A stretch of 64,000 bases of DNA from Pseudochrobactrum asaccharolyticum (lineage in GTDB: Bacteria > Pseudomonadota > Alphaproteobacteria > Rhizobiales > Rhizobiaceae), in contig NZ_QNRH01000001.1 of NCBI RefSeq assembly GCF_003314995.1, positions 496,001-560,000 on the forward strand, in the 5' to 3' direction. A program made the translations under genes and the position numbers. The notes beneath the pieces were generated by a model. That model saw only the letters and a list, made by a program, of their open reading frames with translations, did no database searches and was not told the origin of the DNA. How positions within the stretch are numbered: the first letter of the stretch is position 1; every line of letters begins with the position of its first letter. Below, piece after piece: positions 1 through 8,634 of the stretch.

Positions 1-484
1 CAGCGGTTATGAATAATTCTATCACGGATCAGATTATTTTGCCGCACTGACGTAAAAAAGCGCACAGCCAGACACAGTTTTCGGTTGAGAATCGCATTGC
101 AGATTCTGAGCGCTGAAAAACTCAGAAACAGCATGTGCTCACGACGGGAAATACGATCCTGCGCTGCCGGATTGTTTATGAGAGACATGCAGTAATTTCT
201 TACGATAGAAAAGAAAAAATAAAGAAATGATGTGAGGCATAAATTATTTTATTATTTAAAGTAGGTAGTTGATTTAAAATAGAATGTTGTAAATTTGTAC
301 CATTGCATTTCCTTCATTTTATTGTCGTATTTTGATCTTGTTTTTGAGTTTTAGACAGTGTTGATCTGTGTTGCCTGCCTTTGCATGAGCAGCTTAATGC
401 AGGAATAAACTGCGCCGTAATTATTGGAATGCTTGTTATCGTTTCAGGCGCTGATTTTTTAAATATATATTGTTAGGAAATATT
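1..484. other. AT-rich intergenic region upstream of the first Omp25-like gene
   Basis: No convincing coding frame is visible on either strand. The stretch at about 200-350 is strongly AT-rich, as expected for the promoter and leader region of a highly expressed outer-membrane protein gene. I could not fix a -35/-10 pair. The window edge cuts whatever lies further left. Confidence 0.5.
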
Positions 485-1135
485 ATGACGCATTTTAAAA
501 CTCTGGCTTTGATGTCCGCGGCTTTAATGCCTGTAGCTGTTCCGGCTTTTGCTGCTGATGCAATCGGTGCGCTACCAATGGAGCCGGTGCCGGTTGTACA
601 GACTGCGCCACAGAATAATTGGGAAGGTGGTTATATCGGTGGCTATCTTGGAGGTGCTATAAACACTTCCAAAAACGACTTTTCTGATAGTACGGGAAAA
701 AAAGGTAGCGTGAAGCTAGGCGGTTATGCAGGCTGGAACTTTCAAAACGACAATATCGTTTATGGTGTTGAAGGCGATGCCGGTTACAATACTGTTAAAG
801 AAAAAGATGACGAATTGAGCGTTAAGGGTGGTTTTGAAGGTTCCCTTCGTACACGTTTAGGTTATGACATGGGAACCGTCATGCCTTACATAACAGCCGG
901 TGTTGCCGGAGCGCAATTTAGCGCTAAAACGCCTACAGATAGCGTAAAACAGTTTCGTGTTGGCTGGACCGCCGGTGTTGGTGCGGAAACTATGCTGACA
1001 GAAAAAGTCAGTGCCCGTCTGGAGTACCGTTTTGCAGATTTTGGTAAAAAAGATGTTCGATTAGACAATGAAGTCTTTTCAGGTACCAAACTCCAGAGCC
1101 ACGATATCCGTGTTGGCGTTGGTTACAAGTTCTGA
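485..1135 (+). CDS. Omp25/Omp31-family outer-membrane beta-barrel protein (copy 1)
   Basis: A 216-residue porin-like outer-membrane protein. Residues 1-23 form a signal peptide ending AFA before ADA. The mature N-terminus has the family signature WEGGYIGGYLGG (about 46-57), and the chain ends in aromatic Phe (GVGYKF), the usual signal for assembly by the BAM complex. The family covers the abundant group 3 outer-membrane proteins of Brucella and relatives, probably an 8-strand barrel. A longer in-frame start (TTG at 470) exists, but ATG 485 sits just after AGGAAA and gives a normal signal peptide. A second copy follows at 1575. Each gene has its own terminator and a long leader, so they look independently transcribed. 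Confidence 0.9.
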   Translation: MTHFKTLALMSAALMPVAVPAFAADAIGALPMEPVPVVQTAPQNNWEGGYIGGYLGGAINTSKNDFSDSTGKKGSVKLGGYAGWNFQNDNIVYGVEGDAGYNTVKEKDDELSVKGGFEGSLRTRLGYDMGTVMPYITAGVAGAQFSAKTPTDSVKQFRVGWTAGVGAETMLTEKVSARLEYRFADFGKKDVRLDNEVFSGTKLQSHDIRVGVGYKF

Positions 1136-1257
1136 AGGGCACTGAATAGTCGCAGATTCGCTTCTAGCCATTCGGTTGAGAAAAAGCGTCGTCGCTTTAT
1201 CGCGGTGCCGCCGGTCGGTAAAATGCGAATATTGAGGCTTAGTTAAGCTATGATGAA

Positions 1258-1287
1258 GAAGGTCGGGTAATCCCGGCCTTCTTTTTT
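1258..1287 (+). terminator. Intrinsic terminator after Omp25-like copy 1
   Basis: A 10-bp stem (GAAGGTCGGG / CCCGGCCTTC, one G-T pair) with a TAAT loop is followed by six T. It lies 120 bp after the stop codon, so the mRNA would carry a long 3' tail. Confidence 0.85.
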
Positions 1288-1574
1288 GTTTTGAGATAAG
1301 ATTATATATTTAATATCAATAGGTTATCTATTTTTGAAGCGAATTTTCCGTGAAAATCCATGTCACTTTTCAGACATAATAAGGCCGGTTTTTTTCCACG
1401 GTGCTGCATTTCTGCTGCCGCAATCAGGAGTCATCTTTTGCTGTGTCAGGCAATCTTCTTTCTCTGAAACGAAAATGAGGAAAGAAGGTGTCTGGAGCAT
1501 TCAGTTTTATCTGCGGCTTTAGAGAGCGGAGGTAAGCTGAAAGACAGTTTTATAAATTTATAAGGACAACCTGT
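1288..1574. other. Intergenic region and leader of Omp25-like copy 2
   Basis: Together with 1136-1257 this makes about 440 bp without a gene. Short open frames exist but lack ribosome binding sites and protein-like composition. A small hairpin (AAAGCG / CGCTTT) lies near 1184-1199. The leader ends with AAGGA at 1562-1566 before ATG 1575. Confidence 0.45.
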
Positions 1575-2228
1575 ATGCGTATTATCAAATCTATGGCACT
1601 TGCATCTGTTGCGCTGTTGCCGCTCTCGGCTACAGCTTTTGCCGCTGATGCGATTCAACCGCAGACATATGAGCCAGTTGCACCAGTTGTTGATGTTGCT
1701 CCTCAGAGCAGCTGGGCAGGCGGTTATACCGGTCTTTATCTCGGCTATGGTATCAATAAATATAAAACCGATACCGGCCTTGGCGATCTGAAAGACAATA
1801 ATGCCAAATTCGGCGGTTATGCTGGTTGGAACTTCCAGAACGACAATATTGTCTACGGTCTTGAAGGTGATGCCGGTTATAACTGGGCGAAAAAAGAAAA
1901 GCTCGGCGTAACAGCGAAAAGCGGTTTTGACGGCTCGCTGCGTGCCCGTCTCGGTGTCGATATGGGACCGGTTATGCCTTACGTAACCGCCGGTGTGGCC
2001 GGTACGCAGGTTAAGTTCTCTGATGCAACCTCGTCGGAAGATAAGTTCCGCGTGGGCTGGACAGCCGGTGCCGGTGCAGAAACCTTCCTGACACAGAATG
2101 TAACAGCGCGTCTGGAATATCGCTACACCGATTTCGGTAAGAAAGACTTCCAGCTGAACAGTGGTACTGTCAGTGATGGCGGTCTCCAGAGCCACGATAT
2201 CCGTCTGGGTGTCGGCTACAAGTTCTGA
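1575..2228 (+). CDS. Omp25/Omp31-family outer-membrane beta-barrel protein (copy 2)
   Basis: A 217-residue paralogue of the preceding gene. It has a 23-residue signal peptide (ending TAFA before ADA), the [13 protein letters not shown] signature and the same C-terminal GVGYKF. The segment [16 protein letters not shown] is identical in both copies, while loop regions (for example after LYLGYG and near the C-terminus) differ, as expected for surface-exposed loops. The start is ATG 1575 with AAGGA nine bases upstream. A structural or porin-like role in the outer membrane is inferred from the family; a specific substrate cannot be read from the sequence. Confidence 0.92.
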   Translation: MRIIKSMALASVALLPLSATAFAADAIQPQTYEPVAPVVDVAPQSSWAGGYTGLYLGYGINKYKTDTGLGDLKDNNAKFGGYAGWNFQNDNIVYGLEGDAGYNWAKKEKLGVTAKSGFDGSLRARLGVDMGPVMPYVTAGVAGTQVKFSDATSSEDKFRVGWTAGAGAETFLTQNVTARLEYRYTDFGKKDFQLNSGTVSDGGLQSHDIRLGVGYKF

Positions 2229-2230
2229 TG

Positions 2231-2262
2231 AAAAAAGCCGGGAAGCAATTCCCGGCTTTTTC
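2231..2262. terminator. Bidirectional terminator between Omp25-like copy 2 and the GST gene
   Basis: A perfect hairpin with GCCGGGA / TCCCGGC at its core is flanked by A6 on the left and T5 on the right. It can stop transcripts from both convergent genes. Confidence 0.88.
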
Positions 2263-2284
2263 TTTATGCTGTAACTATTGGTTT

Positions 2285-2338
2285 TTACGCATTATCCGAC
2301 GCAAAACCGGTTCCCACTTTTGCTGGAACCGCTGTAAC
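2285..2338 (-). repeat. Rhizobiales-type palindromic repeat, copy A
   Basis: On the minus strand it reads GTTACAGCGGTTCC, then AAAAGTGGGAACCGGTTTT, then GGATAATGCGTAAAA. Closely similar blocks occur at about 6290-6352 and 54262-54322, always between genes. It abuts the stop codon of the GST gene. Confidence 0.7.
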
Positions 2339-2941
2339 TCAGGCAGCTTTCGGCAATTGAGCAGCCAGTTCCGGATGCAGTTCTGCAAAACGCTTGAACC
2401 AGCGTTTCAGTTTCGGACGACCGCGTTCCCAGCCATTACCAAAACGCAGATTGAGATAGCCAAGTGTTGAAGCAATTGCGATATGACCGGTATGAATTTT
2501 AGCGCCGATACGCGGAGCTGTTTCATTGAGCAGGTCAAGCGCGCGTTCTGCTTTTCTCCAATGCCAGTCGAGGATCGGCTGATGCACGATTTCTTCCGGA
2601 CGTTTGATACGCTCATAAACATGAGCAACCAGTGCATCTGCCAGACCATCAGCAAGTGATTCAAATTTCTCCGCATCCAGACGTTTCTCAGCATTGCGCG
2701 GAAACAGCTTGTTGCCGGAGATACGGTTGAGATACTGAGTGATGACACGGCTGTCAAAAACCGCTTTGCCTTCCGGCGTAACCAGTGTCGGGATTTTACC
2801 CAGCGGATTAGCGGCAAGCAATTCTGCCGGTTCGTCGCTGGTAACAACAATATGTTTTTCTAGTTCAATACCGGCATAAAGCGCTGCAAGACGCACTTTG
2901 GCACTGAAAGGTGAGGCAGGCGAAGTATAAAGCTTGTGCAT
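2339..2941 (-). CDS. Glutathione S-transferase family protein
   Basis: A cytosolic GST-like protein of 200 residues, the usual length. The N-terminal thioredoxin-like domain (about 1-80) starts KLYTSPASPFSAKVRLAAL. The Ser-Pro-Phe-Ser arrangement is typical of the bacterial branch that lacks the N-terminal catalytic Cys. The motif GKIPTLVTPEGKAVFDSRVI (about 48-67) carries the cis-Pro and the Asp/Ser pair that bind the gamma-glutamyl part of glutathione. The all-helical C-terminal domain follows. It is convergent with the Omp gene and monocistronic. The electrophilic substrate is unknown. Confidence 0.9.
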   Translation of the reverse strand: MHKLYTSPASPFSAKVRLAALYAGIELEKHIVVTSDEPAELLAANPLGKIPTLVTPEGKAVFDSRVITQYLNRISGNKLFPRNAEKRLDAEKFESLADGLADALVAHVYERIKRPEEIVHQPILDWHWRKAERALDLLNETAPRIGAKIHTGHIAIASTLGYLNLRFGNGWERGRPKLKRWFKRFAELHPELAAQLPKAA

Positions 2942-2964
2942 GGGTTTGAGCCTAATTTAAATCA

Positions 2965-3813
2965 TCAGCGATTAGGAAGCAGGTTAACAGAACGGCTGCG
3001 GCAGGAGTTGCGGTCAACTTCCCCGCAGGTACGGAATTTCAAATTTTTATCCATACAAATACGCACTTCCTGCAAGCGTCTGCGGTTGCAGGTGACGGCA
3101 ATTGCATCGGCGGGCAGTCCCGGATTAGCAGCAATAAATGCCTTTTCAACAAGCTGCGGATCGACACTGCGCGGGCTGCTGACAGCGCGCAGGGCAGGCG
3201 GAATCGTTACAGCCTGATAAGCATTGCGCATTGTCGTGAAGTAATCGCGCTGGCTGATCCCTGCACATGTACCATGCTTGCGCCATTGATAGCGCATCAG
3301 TCCGGCTGCGGGCATGATGTCCGACAGCGATGAAACGAGATCACGCGGCACCTGATTATTGGCCTGGTCATGCCTGCAATTTTCAGGAAAACCCCGTTCA
3401 AATTGCGGCCACAGTCCATGGACAACAAAGCCGTAATTGCGACCGTTGCCGCATTGCTGGCGGGCATCAGAACGGTTGCCGTTATCAGCGCAATAGCTTG
3501 GCGACCAGCTCAGTGCCAGTACATAGAAATCAAAATTTGCAGAGGATGGTGCAGCGGGCACATTTTGCGGATGAGCCGGTATACGTTGCGGAATTTTGTT
3601 TTCCGGCCTGAGAGAAGGACGTTCGGGACTAGTCTGCGGTGTGAGTTTGCGCAGATCATTGCCCATGCTTTGCATCAGCTTGTCGGACAGTGATTGGGCA
3701 GATACCGGTGCGGCAAAGAGTATTGCACCGGCAAGCGCAAGACTGACTATAGAAAAACAGCCCGATTTGCTGCGTGCAAACGGGCTGTGTGGTTTCAATC
3801 CCTGAACGGACAT
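2965..3813 (-). CDS. Secreted ribonuclease T2 family protein
   Basis: A 282-residue RNase T2-type endoribonuclease with a signal peptide ending near residue 39 (APVSA). A Pro-rich linker (60-90) precedes the catalytic domain. CAS I is clear: VHGLWPQ at 131-137 with catalytic His132. CAS II is YQWRKHGTC at 175-183; Lys179 and His180 are kept, but the His and Glu usual in fungal HEWxKHG are Tyr175 and Gln176. Eight or more Cys suggest disulfides. The frame opens at 4044, but that overlaps the upstream gene by over 200 bp; ATG 3813 lies 10 bp after that gene's stop, so the two are likely co-transcribed. It probably scavenges RNA in the periplasm or outside the cell. Confidence 0.88.
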   Translation of the reverse strand: MSVQGLKPHSPFARSKSGCFSIVSLALAGAILFAAPVSAQSLSDKLMQSMGNDLRKLTPQTSPERPSLRPENKIPQRIPAHPQNVPAAPSSANFDFYVLALSWSPSYCADNGNRSDARQQCGNGRNYGFVVHGLWPQFERGFPENCRHDQANNQVPRDLVSSLSDIMPAAGLMRYQWRKHGTCAGISQRDYFTTMRNAYQAVTIPPALRAVSSPRSVDPQLVEKAFIAANPGLPADAIAVTCNRRRLQEVRICMDKNLKFRTCGEVDRNSCRSRSVNLLPNR

Positions 3814-3823
3814 AGCGAAAATA

Positions 3824-4261
3824 TCAACGAAGAACGCGACAGCGGCCATCATAGACGAACCACTTGTCAAAACCGTCGACGCAGGATTCCACATTGCTGC
3901 CCATCGAAGCGAAGCCCTGTGTTTTTTCAACCATGTACCACATATTGCGGTTTTCACCGTTGGAAAGCACTGCCGTTGCGCGGCAATAATGACGCTCAAT
4001 ACCTGACGGATAGGTTTTCGGATCAAAGCGGGTCGCGCTGACATTGCTCACAGCGTTGATTTTAACTGCAGGCATTTCCGGAACGCCGCGAACAAGGCGG
4101 TCAAACTGGGCTACAGCGCGGTTGATAACGCCCTGTTCCTGACAAGCAGGAGAAATGGCAGCAGGAGAGGTTGCCAAATAATCAGCAGCCTGTGCCTGCG
4201 AAAACGATGCTGCTGACAGACCTGCAAACAGTGCGAAAGCAAAAGCGGTGCGTAATGACAT
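3824..4261 (-). CDS. Secreted conserved protein of unknown function, paired with RNase T2
   Basis: A 145-residue protein with a clear signal peptide (1-25, ending SQAQA). The mature part holds four Cys (40, 93, 127, 141), suggesting two disulfides, and a C-terminal stretch rich in aromatic residues (FDKWFVYDGRC). I do not recognise a named domain. The start ATG has AAGGA upstream at a good distance. It is the first gene of a two-gene unit with RNase T2 ten bases downstream. A partner, inhibitor or chaperone role for the nuclease is conceivable from context only. Confidence 0.75.
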   Translation of the reverse strand: MSLRTAFAFALFAGLSAASFSQAQAADYLATSPAAISPACQEQGVINRAVAQFDRLVRGVPEMPAVKINAVSNVSATRFDPKTYPSGIERHYCRATAVLSNGENRNMWYMVEKTQGFASMGSNVESCVDGFDKWFVYDGRCRVLR

Positions 4262-4366
4262 GAATCTGTCCTTATTGAAAAACTGTTAACCAGAGTTTTT
4301 GCCATATTCCTGTGTCGGGTCAAGCCTCAACCGTGCACAAGACAGTGATCACGAAGAAATGAGCTG

Positions 4367-5251
4367 TTATTTTTCTGCCCGTTCTTCGCCGGTGATCCAT
4401 TCAATCTTGTAACTGCCCTGATTGTTTTCGCCAAACAGCGAAGCCAGCCATGGCGAAATTTTGGTCATTTCTTCCTGCAACAGATAAGGCGGGTTGACGA
4501 CAATCATGCCTGTGCCGTCAAAACGCGGTTCCTGCGAAGGGGCGCGGACGGACAGTTCCAGACGCAGAATTTTCGGCAGGCCGCTTTCTTTCAAATTCGC
4601 AATGAAACGGTTGACCTCACGGCGGTCTTTAACCGGATACCACAAAGCATAAGTACCGGTCGCAAAGCGCCGGTGCGCTTTCACCAGTCCTTCAACGAGA
4701 CGGTCAAATTCTCCGGCGATTTCAAAAGGCGGATCAACCAGCACAAGGCCGCGTTTCTCTTTTGGCGGCAGATGCGCCCCCAGAGCCAGCCAGCCATTGA
4801 GTTCTGTCACACGTGTCTGGTAGTCGCCTTCAAACAAGGCGGCCAGTGTTTTGTAATCCTGCGGATGCAGTTCCAGCGCCGAAAGGCGATCCTGTTCACG
4901 CATCAGATGGCGGGTCAACAGCGGAGATCCCGGGTAATAGCGCAGGCTGTTATCTTTAACCGCGCTGTTTTCTTGCTCAATCACATCGAGATAAGGCGCA
5001 ATCAGCTCCAGCATTGCGGCAGGAATGCTGCCTGCAGCTTTGGCATCAAAAACCTGTTCAATACCGCTGCGCCATTCCAGCGTTTTACCAGCTTCCACAC
5101 CACTTAAGTCATAGCGGCCGATACCGGCATGAGTGTCGATCACGCGCAGGGCGGCTTCCTTGCGCTGCATATAAAGCAATACGCGGGTCAGCACGATATG
5201 TTTGAACACATCGGCGAAGTTTCCGGCATGATAGGCGTGACGATAATTCAT
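4367..5251 (-). CDS. rlmJ: 23S rRNA (adenine2030-N6)-methyltransferase RlmJ
   Basis: A 294-residue SAM-dependent methyltransferase that modifies A2030 of 23S rRNA. The N-terminus MNYRHAYHAGNFADVFKH is diagnostic of the RlmJ (YhiR) family. HAGIGRYDL at 41-49 corresponds to the SAM-binding region, and DPPFE at 173-177 is the catalytic (D/N)PP(F/Y) motif of N6-adenine methyltransferases. The length matches E. coli RlmJ (about 280). It is alone on its strand, 105 bp from the secreted-protein gene. Confidence 0.93.
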   Translation of the reverse strand: MNYRHAYHAGNFADVFKHIVLTRVLLYMQRKEAALRVIDTHAGIGRYDLSGVEAGKTLEWRSGIEQVFDAKAAGSIPAAMLELIAPYLDVIEQENSAVKDNSLRYYPGSPLLTRHLMREQDRLSALELHPQDYKTLAALFEGDYQTRVTELNGWLALGAHLPPKEKRGLVLVDPPFEIAGEFDRLVEGLVKAHRRFATGTYALWYPVKDRREVNRFIANLKESGLPKILRLELSVRAPSQEPRFDGTGMIVVNPPYLLQEEMTKISPWLASLFGENNQGSYKIEWITGEERAEK

Positions 5252-5432
5252 ATTCAGTTCAATCCGGCTCTAGTCTCATATGATCCTGAGAATGAAGAAT
5301 TCAAAGCATCATGTTTTGTAATATCTCATGGCATATATCTGTTCGGGCATGATTATGCCATAACCAGCATACCGGATATGCAGTGAATAGATTCTGCTTT
5401 TTCATCCGGCTCTATAATAATCCGGTGATATC

Positions 5433-6281
5433 ATGTCTGGTTTTGTCGTTCTGATCGTTCTCTTCGGTGCTTTGCTGCATGCGAGCTGGAATGTGATTGT
5501 CAAATCCGGTACGGATAAATATCTCAGCGCTGTCATGGTGAGCGGTTCGGCAGGACTGATTGCGCTGGTTTTTCTGCCCTTTGTGCCGCTGCCACTCTCG
5601 GCCAGCTGGCCCTATATGTTCACCTCTACGGTGTTTCAGATCATCTATATGTTTCTGGTTGCTGCGGCCTATAGCAACGGTGATATGAGCCTTGCCTATC
5701 CGCTGATGCGCGGCACACCGCCTTTGCTGGTAGCGGTCATATCTGGGCCGTTGATCGGTGAAGTGCTTGGCTCAATGCAATGGCTGTCTGTCGGCCTGAT
5801 TTCCGGCGGTGTACTGGTAATGGCACTTGGCCGCTCTCAGGCACTTGCTGCTGGTCGTAACAGCCGCACAGTTATCATTGCGCTGATCAATGCGCTGTTT
5901 ATCGCCGGCTATACGCTGGTTGATGCGGTTGGTGTGCGTTTATCCGGTAATGCGGTGTCCTATGTGCTCTGGGCATTTTTGTTTAATGCGATACCGGTGA
6001 TAAGCTGGGGTATCTGGCATTATCGCGGGCATCTGCTCACACATATCAAAAAGCGCGGACATCTGACGATTATTGGTGGTGTAAGCACACTTGGTTCCTA
6101 CGGGCTGGCACTTTGGGCGATGACCATGGCGCCGGTGGCGATGGTGGCCGCCTTGCGGGAGACCTCAATCTTGTTTGGTGTGATCCTGTCGCTGGTTCTG
6201 TTGCGTGAGAAGATCAGTATCCAGCGCTTGCTGGGTGCGGTGCTGATTGTCGGCGGCACAATGATGATGCGGCTGAGTTAG
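5433..6281 (+). CDS. EamA/DMT-superfamily membrane transporter
   Basis: A 282-residue inner-membrane protein with about ten hydrophobic segments arranged as two EamA repeats, the layout of drug/metabolite exporters. LLHASWNVIVKSG near the N-terminus is the typical first-helix motif. The last helix of each repeat ends in the usual Gly-rich turn (GGVLVMALG; GGTMMMRLS). The exported substrate cannot be predicted. It runs divergently from rlmJ and is followed by a palindromic repeat rather than a strong terminator. Confidence 0.85.
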   Translation: MSGFVVLIVLFGALLHASWNVIVKSGTDKYLSAVMVSGSAGLIALVFLPFVPLPLSASWPYMFTSTVFQIIYMFLVAAAYSNGDMSLAYPLMRGTPPLLVAVISGPLIGEVLGSMQWLSVGLISGGVLVMALGRSQALAAGRNSRTVIIALINALFIAGYTLVDAVGVRLSGNAVSYVLWAFLFNAIPVISWGIWHYRGHLLTHIKKRGHLTIIGGVSTLGSYGLALWAMTMAPVAMVAALRETSILFGVILSLVLLREKISIQRLLGAVLIVGGTMMMRLS

Positions 6282-6289
6282 AGCATTTG

Positions 6290-6352
6290 TGAGCCAAAGT
6301 GCGAGGCGGTTTGGCGTTGGATAATGCGTAAAACAAATAGTTACAGCGGTTC
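6290..6352 (+). repeat. Rhizobiales-type palindromic repeat, copy B
   Basis: It contains GCCAAAGTGCGAGGCGGTTT followed by GGATAATGCGTAAAACAAAT and TTACAGCGGTTCC. These blocks match the minus strand of copy A and part of copy C (54262-54322), with the GTTACAGCGGTTCC block in a different relative position. Confidence 0.6.
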
Positions 6353-6472
6353 CGACGATTCAGTCTTAACGGGACCGCTGTAAAACCTGATTGTAACTGT
6401 GCGGAATTGGCTTATATCGTCGCAAACCATTTTTGCTATTCTGTTGCAATATGACTTTTCAGGAATACGTCC

Positions 6473-8617
6473 ATGACGCTGCGCGCAACGCCCCAAATCG
6501 GCCATTCGGCCTGTCCGCATGACTGCCCGTCCACCTGTGCACTCGATGTGGAAATTCTCGACAGCCATACAATCGGGCGTATTCGCGGAGCGAAGGACAA
6601 TAGCTATACAGCAGGGGTTATCTGCGCCAAAGTCGCCCGCTATGCTGAGCGTGTGCATCATCCTGACCGGTTGCTGAAACCGCTGATCCGTAAAGGCGCT
6701 AAAGGCGGCGGCGAATGGCAGGAGATTTCCTGGGCGGATGCGCTGGATCTGACCGCAGAGAAGTTTCTCAAAGCTGAGGAAAAATACGGTTCCGAGACGG
6801 TCTGGCCTTATTATTACGCGGGGACGATGGGGCTGGCACAGCGCGATTCTATCAACCGGCTGCGCTATGCCAAAAAATACTCGAATATGTTTTCCAGCTT
6901 CTGCACCAATCTGGCATGGACCGGCTATATGGCCGGTACCGGTGCCTTGCGTGGGCCCGATCCGCGCGAGATTGCCAAATCGGATTGTGTGGTAATCTGG
7001 GGTACCAATGCTGCGGCCACGCAGGTCAATGTGATGACCCATGCGGCGCGTGCCCGAAAAGAGCGCGGTGCAAAGATTGTTGCGATCGATGTTTATGAGA
7101 CGGCAACTGTCCGTCAGGCCGATATCGGCATTGTTCTGAAACCCGGCACAGATGGCGCTTTCTCCTGCGCCGTGATGCATGTGCTGTTCCGCGACGGTCT
7201 TGCCGATTGGGATTATCTTAACCGCTATACTGATGCGCCAAAAGAGCTGGAGCAACATCTGCAAAGTCGCACACCGCAATGGGCGGAGGCGATTACCGGT
7301 GTTTGCGTTGAGGATATCGAGGCTTTTGCGCGACTGGTGGGGACGACAAAGCGCACATATTTCCGTTTAGGCTATGGTTTTTCCCGTCAGCGTAATGGTT
7401 CGGTCAATATGCATGCAGCGTCTTGTATTGCTGCGGTCACCGGCGCATGGACGCTTGAAGGCGGCGGCGCCTTCCATTCCAATTCCGGTATTTTCGGCAT
7501 GGATAAATCCGAGATTGAAGGTTCTGCTTTTGCTGACCCGTCAATCCGTGCGCTGGATCAGTCCAAAATCGGCCGTGTACTGACCGGTGACGCGCAAGCG
7601 CTCTATAGCGGCGTACCGGTCACTGCGATGCTGATCCAGAACACCAATCCGGCCAATGTGGCGCCAGAGCAGCGTCTGGTGCATCAGGGCTTTATGCGTG
7701 ACGATCTGTTTACTGTCGTGCATGAGCAATTCATGACCGATACGGCGAAAATGGCCGATCTGGTTTTGCCTGCCACTATGTTTCTGGAACATGATGATAT
7801 TTATCGTGGCGGTGGCCAGCAGCATGTGTTGCTGGGTGCCAAACTGATTGAGGCCGCAGGTGAAGCACGGGAGAATCTCTATGTGCTCAATGAGTTGGCC
7901 AATCGCTTAGGCGTCGGCCATATGGCTGGTTTCAACCTGTCTGCGCGCCAGCTGGTGGATAATCTGCTGACCAAAAGCAATATGCCGGATTTCGAAACTA
8001 TGCGGCAGCAACGCTGGCTGGACAAGCAGCCGGATTTTGAGACATCGCATTATCTCAATGGTTTTGCATGGCCGGATGGCAAATTTCGTTTCCGCGTTGA
8101 CTGGCAAAAGCAGACTTCGCCGGATCGTCCGCCACAAGCCATGGGATTGCAGGGACCCTTTGCCGATATGCCGGAATTCCCGGATTATTGGGAAGTTAAC
8201 GAACAGGCTGATCCGCAACACCCGTTCAAACTGACCACATCACCGGCGCATAACTTCCTGAATTCCAGTTTCAGCGAGACACCGACATCGCTTGCCAAAG
8301 AAGTGCGTCCGCAATTGCTGATCCGCGATGACGATGCCGCAGAGCTGGGGCTTGCTGACGGTGCGCGGGTCGAGATTGGTAATGAACGCGGTGCGCTGGT
8401 TCTGTATGTGAAAATTCAACTCGCTGGTGGCGCCAAGAAACTGCGCCGTGGTGTTGTCGTTTCGGAAGGGCTGTTCCCGAATTCTTCTTTTGAAGGCGGT
8501 GAGGGGATCAATATTCTCACCGGTGCAGATGCGGCGGCACCTCATGGTGGAGCGGCTTTCCATGATATTAAAGTCTGGATCCGGCCTTGTGAGGATCAAG
8601 CGGCACAAGCAGCTTAG
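6473..8617 (+). CDS. Molybdopterin-dependent oxidoreductase, catalytic subunit family
   Basis: A 714-residue member of the DMSO-reductase/formate-dehydrogenase superfamily that binds bis-MGD and one [4Fe-4S] cluster. Cys14, Cys18, Cys22 (CPHDCPSTC) and Cys51 form the N-terminal cluster site. Cys144 (SSFCTNLAW) is in the region that supplies the Mo ligand. DLVLPATMFLEHDDIY and the C-terminal molydopterin-dinucleotide domain (about 590-705, HNFLNSSF) follow. There is no Tat signal, so it is probably cytoplasmic. No Fe-S electron-transfer or membrane subunit is adjacent, so the redox partner is unknown. A GNAT gene follows by 17 bp. The substrate is not predictable. Confidence 0.88.
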   Translation: MTLRATPQIGHSACPHDCPSTCALDVEILDSHTIGRIRGAKDNSYTAGVICAKVARYAERVHHPDRLLKPLIRKGAKGGGEWQEISWADALDLTAEKFLKAEEKYGSETVWPYYYAGTMGLAQRDSINRLRYAKKYSNMFSSFCTNLAWTGYMAGTGALRGPDPREIAKSDCVVIWGTNAAATQVNVMTHAARARKERGAKIVAIDVYETATVRQADIGIVLKPGTDGAFSCAVMHVLFRDGLADWDYLNRYTDAPKELEQHLQSRTPQWAEAITGVCVEDIEAFARLVGTTKRTYFRLGYGFSRQRNGSVNMHAASCIAAVTGAWTLEGGGAFHSNSGIFGMDKSEIEGSAFADPSIRALDQSKIGRVLTGDAQALYSGVPVTAMLIQNTNPANVAPEQRLVHQGFMRDDLFTVVHEQFMTDTAKMADLVLPATMFLEHDDIYRGGGQQHVLLGAKLIEAAGEARENLYVLNELANRLGVGHMAGFNLSARQLVDNLLTKSNMPDFETMRQQRWLDKQPDFETSHYLNGFAWPDGKFRFRVDWQKQTSPDRPPQAMGLQGPFADMPEFPDYWEVNEQADPQHPFKLTTSPAHNFLNSSFSETPTSLAKEVRPQLLIRDDDAAELGLADGARVEIGNERGALVLYVKIQLAGGAKKLRRGVVVSEGLFPNSSFEGGEGINILTGADAAAPHGGAAFHDIKVWIRPCEDQAAQAA

Positions 8618-8634
8618 GTTGCGGGAGTGTAGTG

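Noticed and set aside
1334-1522. 62-codon frame between the two Omp genes
   Set aside because: Cys/Phe-rich composition and no ribosome binding site; it lies in the leader of copy 2.
6341-7279. Long minus-strand frame of 312 codons at the start of the molybdopterin gene
   Set aside because: It mirrors a clearly real protein on the plus strand, has biased composition (His/Arg/Cys-rich) and no ribosome binding site.
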